From assembly GCF_019399895.1 (NCBI RefSeq), contig NC_091879.1:3303001-3367000 (forward strand): 64,000 nt of DNA, given 5' to 3'. The DNA is from Cardiocondyla obscurior (taxonomy: Eukaryota > Arthropoda > Insecta > Hymenoptera > Formicidae). A program made the position numbers and the translations under genes. Position 1 is the first letter of the stretch; each line of letters opens with the position of its first letter. This document shows, piece after piece, positions 60,061 through 64,000 of this stretch. The notes beneath the pieces are model-generated. The model ran no database searches, was not told the origin of the DNA, and worked only from the letters and a program-made list of their open reading frames with translations.

Positions 60061-62222
60061 AAATTTACAAAACAATAAAAATTAAGTAGGCTAATAAATA
60101 AATGGGAAACCGCTCAATCGCTCGCCGCGAGATAAATTGCGGCGCGAGCGAACAAGGCGATCGCTAGGTTGTCGATGGGTGCTCACAGCAGCCATCGAGA
60201 AGGGTACAGGGTGAAGGAGCACTTATATAAAGCGCGGTGATATATAAGGGATTTGTCTCCGCGGCACCGTCATACGTCATGTCGCAAATATTAACTCTGA
60301 TACAGGCCATTCATTCACTTAATTACAAACAGCCGTGATTTAAGGGAGACCCTGCGGCGGGGGGTCTCGGGCCGGGGCACCAGCTAGCGTTTCGGTAGGT
60401 GTCCGAGGTGTGTAGTTGATACTGCGTGGCTTTCTTTACGATCCCTCATTTACACAACAGGACTCGGAGGCCGCAGTTCGCCGAACTGATTTCCGCCTCC
60501 TGCCCTCGCTGACCTCGACTCCGTTCACCGGGTACGCGGCCGCGATTTACGCCCAGATGCGGAAATATACCGTTGCCCCGAAAAGAAAAAAAAAATATAT
60601 ATATATATAGAAAACGTTCTAGAAGTGTATTACGATTCCGTATTTTCCTAAAGTCTCCCTCGCTGAATTATAATTTTTAATAAATTGAAAATTGAGCACC
60701 AAGTCTCTGACACGTTTCGTGGTAATTATTCTTTTTATTAAAAAAAATTGATTATATGTAGGTATATAACGTGCGTAAAATCATTTTGTCTTACGGAACA
60801 AGCGGTGATATGAAATAACGATAGTAATAATGCGAACATAACGTAGCTAATAAACGTATCGGTTGCGAGAGAACGTTGCAGACACCCAACGAAATGATTT
60901 CCAATGCTACATATAAGTCTTCCAGATATTTAATGGTACTCGGTTCCGCAGCCGCGCGGGTTTCGTTTCGTTTCAATTGCGACGCATCTCTCATCGACGT
61001 CACAGACACGCTGTTTCGTTCAGCCTCTTTTTTTTTTGTCACACCCTTGCGCTTTCATATCTCCTCCTCGTTCTCATTCTTCTCGGTCGTCGACTAGCTT
61101 CCTGTCGAAATACGTTTTTTTTTCTTTCTTAAATCCCTGGTCGTAGTCAAGAGCAGTTTGCCTTAGGCGGTTTTATATCAATTTTTTTAATATCCCAAAG
61201 ATCCCAATCAATTAAAAAAAAAAAAACAAAAATTAATTTAATCGAAACCGCGATATGCCCCGCGATTTACCACCACCGAGCGAGCAGCTGATAAATTTTT
61301 AGCCGCGGATTCTGGTGGACGGTATTCGACGTAGCACGAAACGCGGAAAACTTATGTTGGAGCACAGCTTTGTGCACGGCAGACTGAAAGGAGCTCGCTC
61401 GCTCGCCCGCCAATATTCATAAACACGTCCGACAGCCCGCGATATCTTACTTAGTTTCTCTCGCTCTGGCGCGTAACGTAAAGCGGTCGCGAGAGGAGGA
61501 TCCTCCGGACCCGCGGGCGCGTTTAAGAGCAGTTTGTTTCTTCGACGAATGGCACGGATCGCGCCGCGAGCCCCGAGCTTTATGTGCGCCCGTGGGTGGT
61601 GATAAAGATACGCGTGAATCGGCAATATCGGTAGCGGACGAACGCGGCCCGGTGCCAGCGGGGATCGGCTTACTCGGGCGAGAAACGTTTCTGAGTCCGC
61701 GGGGATTATTTTCGGCGTACATTGAATGGACAGCTTCCCGTGTAAAAAGGACCGTGTTTATCTCCGTCGTGGCGCGCACAAAGGCTACAAGTTCTCTCTC
61801 CGGTGAAGCTAAACGCGATTCTATTTTGCGCCGCGAGAATAGATTGTCGGATACGTTCGGATGTCGCGCGAAGGCGTTGGAGAACCGTCCCGAAGGAAAC
61901 GTCGCGTTACTAGAAACCGACGCCGCGAGACGCAATTCCGTTTAACCGACCTTACGTAAGATCACACTCGCGTCGGTCCAGGCGCTGCTCTATCTCGAAG
62001 TGGATAATGAAACGCGAGCTGAGCCTGTATACCCCTGCGATAAGAATCCATTTAAACTATCCGCTTGGTTCTTAAAAATATTTAATATATCCCTGACGTA
62101 ACGACATTACGATTGAATAAAAGACGCGTTTAGATCTGACGCGATAGAATGTTTCGCGCGAAATAACGCCGCGAGCATTTATGGTGCTATATGAAAAGTA
62201 ATTTCGACCGCGCGTGTTACGG

Positions 62223-62267
62223 TAAAACAAAAAAAGAAAAAAAAAAAGAAAAAAAGGAAAAAAAAAC
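62223..62267. repeat. A-rich low-complexity tract
   Basis: Runs of A broken by single G or GG. It is not flanked by recognisable retroposon sequence. Confidence 0.7.
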
Positions 62268-63340
62268 GAGGGAAAGGAAAGAGAATAAAGAACATTCTGC
62301 TGGCTATAGTGAATGATTCACCGGGAATATTATACCACGACAATAAACGTAGGCGTCCACTTCGTAAAGCAGGCTCGCGCCGCTCCGTTCACGCGACTGG
62401 TAACGTCCCGGTGCTGTCTCGGTCCCATCTCTTTATCTTTATTTTCCTTATCCCGGTGACCACCTTGCAACGCGGAGAAGAAACAGCGGGCCCGCGACGG
62501 GACGGCTAGGCCGGGGGAGAGAACGCGAAGAGATATGGAGGAGCTTCCGTGGACTCGCCTTGCCAAACGAACGACTCGTTTCGGGCCGGTAAATCCCTCG
62601 ATTTCTCGGGCTTCTCACATTCGTCCCCTCATTTTGTCCTGGTCCTGTTGAAACTCCGGCGCAAGAAAATTCATCGCTCTCGCAAAATTATATTCCTACG
62701 TTTTTTTTTTTCTCCCCCTTTCTCCCTCGCGCGAAACTCCCGAGTTATGCGGTAGGTGACGTAGGTCATAACTTATCCGACTTACGCTCGTCGTTATTCT
62801 AAGCACGACGGGCTAGATACTCCGCTAGTTTTCCGGACGACAAGTCGATCGAGAATTTCGAATCGTATCCCGCGGACGACGCTCGCGCCGACGTTCACCG
62901 AAATTACCGTAAATAACATGTAATACCTAACGAGACCGTGGCGTTACCGTGCAGCAACGTCTCATTTTACACCGGCGCGATAACGCGAGGGGGTTTGGTT
63001 TAAAATGACGTAATTAATTAGCAGCGAGCATCGTTAGCAAATAATTCCCTTCCGTTTGCGCTCGCTTCGGGCCTACGGACGCCTGCCCCGTGTATCGACT
63101 ATATCGCTCATAACCGACCACGAAGAGCGCAAAACGCTAACCGGTTGCGGGACACTGGTGGTCGTACCGTGCGCGCACCGTAAACGTCACGAGCGGCCAA
63201 CAGTTCTTTGATATCGCTGAAGCGTGAGGACGTTTTGGCAGACAGACGGATGGACGGACGAGCCAACGAGGGGTCTGGTTATGATTGTGATATTACAGTT
63301 GGTTCGTAGGCTCTCGGAATGTGTAGCCCTCCGTCGTTCT

Positions 63341-63396
63341 GTCTCTCTCTCTCTCTTTGTAACCTTTCTCTCTCTTTCTCTCTCTCTCTCTCTCTC
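63341..63396. repeat. (TC)n microsatellite
   Basis: Long TC dinucleotide run with a short interruption near 63358-63366. Confidence 0.85.
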
Positions 63397-64000
63397 GGTG
63401 TTTCTCGCTCGCTCTTCGCTTCACTCCCTTCCGCCTATGTGCATTCTACGTGGATGCATGCCTGCCCATCAGGCCACGCAACGTAGAGCTAATCAAACGG
63501 GCCAACCCGCTGTGCGAATATTAATTAAACTCTCCGTTACGCCTGAATAGCGTGCACAGAGAGTCGCGGGGGGGGGAGGGAAACAGGGTGAAAGGTAGCA
63601 AGAGGACGTGGATGTTACGCCTTCGCACGTCCGCGAGTGTTGTACTTGCGAAACGTCGGCGGCGATTCCGTTTAAGGAAGCGCGGGGTCCCACTTCTCGC
63701 GATTTCGAATTGTCAGAATCATTCCGGGTAAAAAAATCTTCCAAGTGTTCCCTCTAATCGCTCCTCGATTTCGAAATGCTCCAAATTTGTCGAATATTTT
63801 CAGAAGAAAATTCTCCTTTTATTTCATTTTTTTTCGCTTGACAAAATAGTAATACGTGTTCATAAAGTAAATCGCGTTTCCAAACTTGCGTTAAAGTTTT
63901 CGAAGAAGACAATAGGTTCCTTACTATATTAGTTTAAATTTTTATTTCTATTTTTTTTTTTTTTCGAAGGAAAGATTAGTATTCTCGTCAGCTTCGTAAT

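Larger units (their letters stand above)
59600..64000. other. Right-hand end, no gene recognised
   Basis: GC-rich islands (about 60120-60560, 61240-62030, 62340-63230 and 63400-63700) alternate with AT-rich DNA. Open frames in the islands occur on both strands and show no conserved domain. A poly-A-rich stretch lies at 62223-62267 and a CT microsatellite at 63341-63396. Confidence 0.45.

Noticed and set aside
61299..61945. Open frames of 108-162 codons on both strands
   Set aside because: Same pattern of two-strand openness in a CpG-rich island, with no domain, start context or splice structure.

Overview
The window is animal nuclear DNA, most likely from a hymenopteran insect such as an ant. 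The evidence is an intron-rich filamin gene whose protein reads like insect cheerio, AT-rich introns alternating with CpG-rich GC islands, and GT-AG splicing throughout. It holds two convergent protein-coding genes and one candidate spliced non-coding transcription unit. There is no sign of bacterial genes, CRISPR, an intact transposon or a virus.

Left half (about 4.1-34.8 kb, + strand): a complete filamin gene. I assembled 22 coding exons by hand; every junction is GT-AG and the reading phases agree across all of them. The sum is 7,308 nt including the stop, or 2,435 residues: an actin-binding head of two CH domains, 22 filamin-type Ig repeats by my count, a charged hinge between repeats 13 and 14, and a second hinge before the last repeat. 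Three alternative elements fit the reading frame: a 15-nt microexon (10764-10778) between the actin-binding head and repeat 1; an alternative first coding exon (ATG at 28321) giving a 917-residue short filamin with repeats 14-22; and a more tentative alternative first exon (ATG at 32763) giving a 365-residue C-terminal form.

Middle (34.8-43.6 kb): about 6 kb of intergenic DNA with GC-rich patches, then the last five coding exons of an RNF220-type RING E3 ubiquitin ligase on the minus strand (40903-43577, 381 residues visible). Filamin and RNF220 are tail to tail. The N-terminal RNF220 exons were not found; they lie in a long intron region to the right or beyond the window.

Right part (43.6-64 kb): no convincing protein-coding gene. 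The notable content is a + strand array of duplicated splice-bounded modules, opposite in direction to RNF220. It comprises tandem 373/387-bp units at 46.84-47.95 kb and a two-exon module present three times (48.1-48.4, 58.4-58.7 and 59.2-59.6 kb). Conserved splice sites in every copy suggest a spliced, probably non-coding RNA built by internal duplication. The rest is AT-rich intron or intergenic DNA, GC islands and microsatellites.
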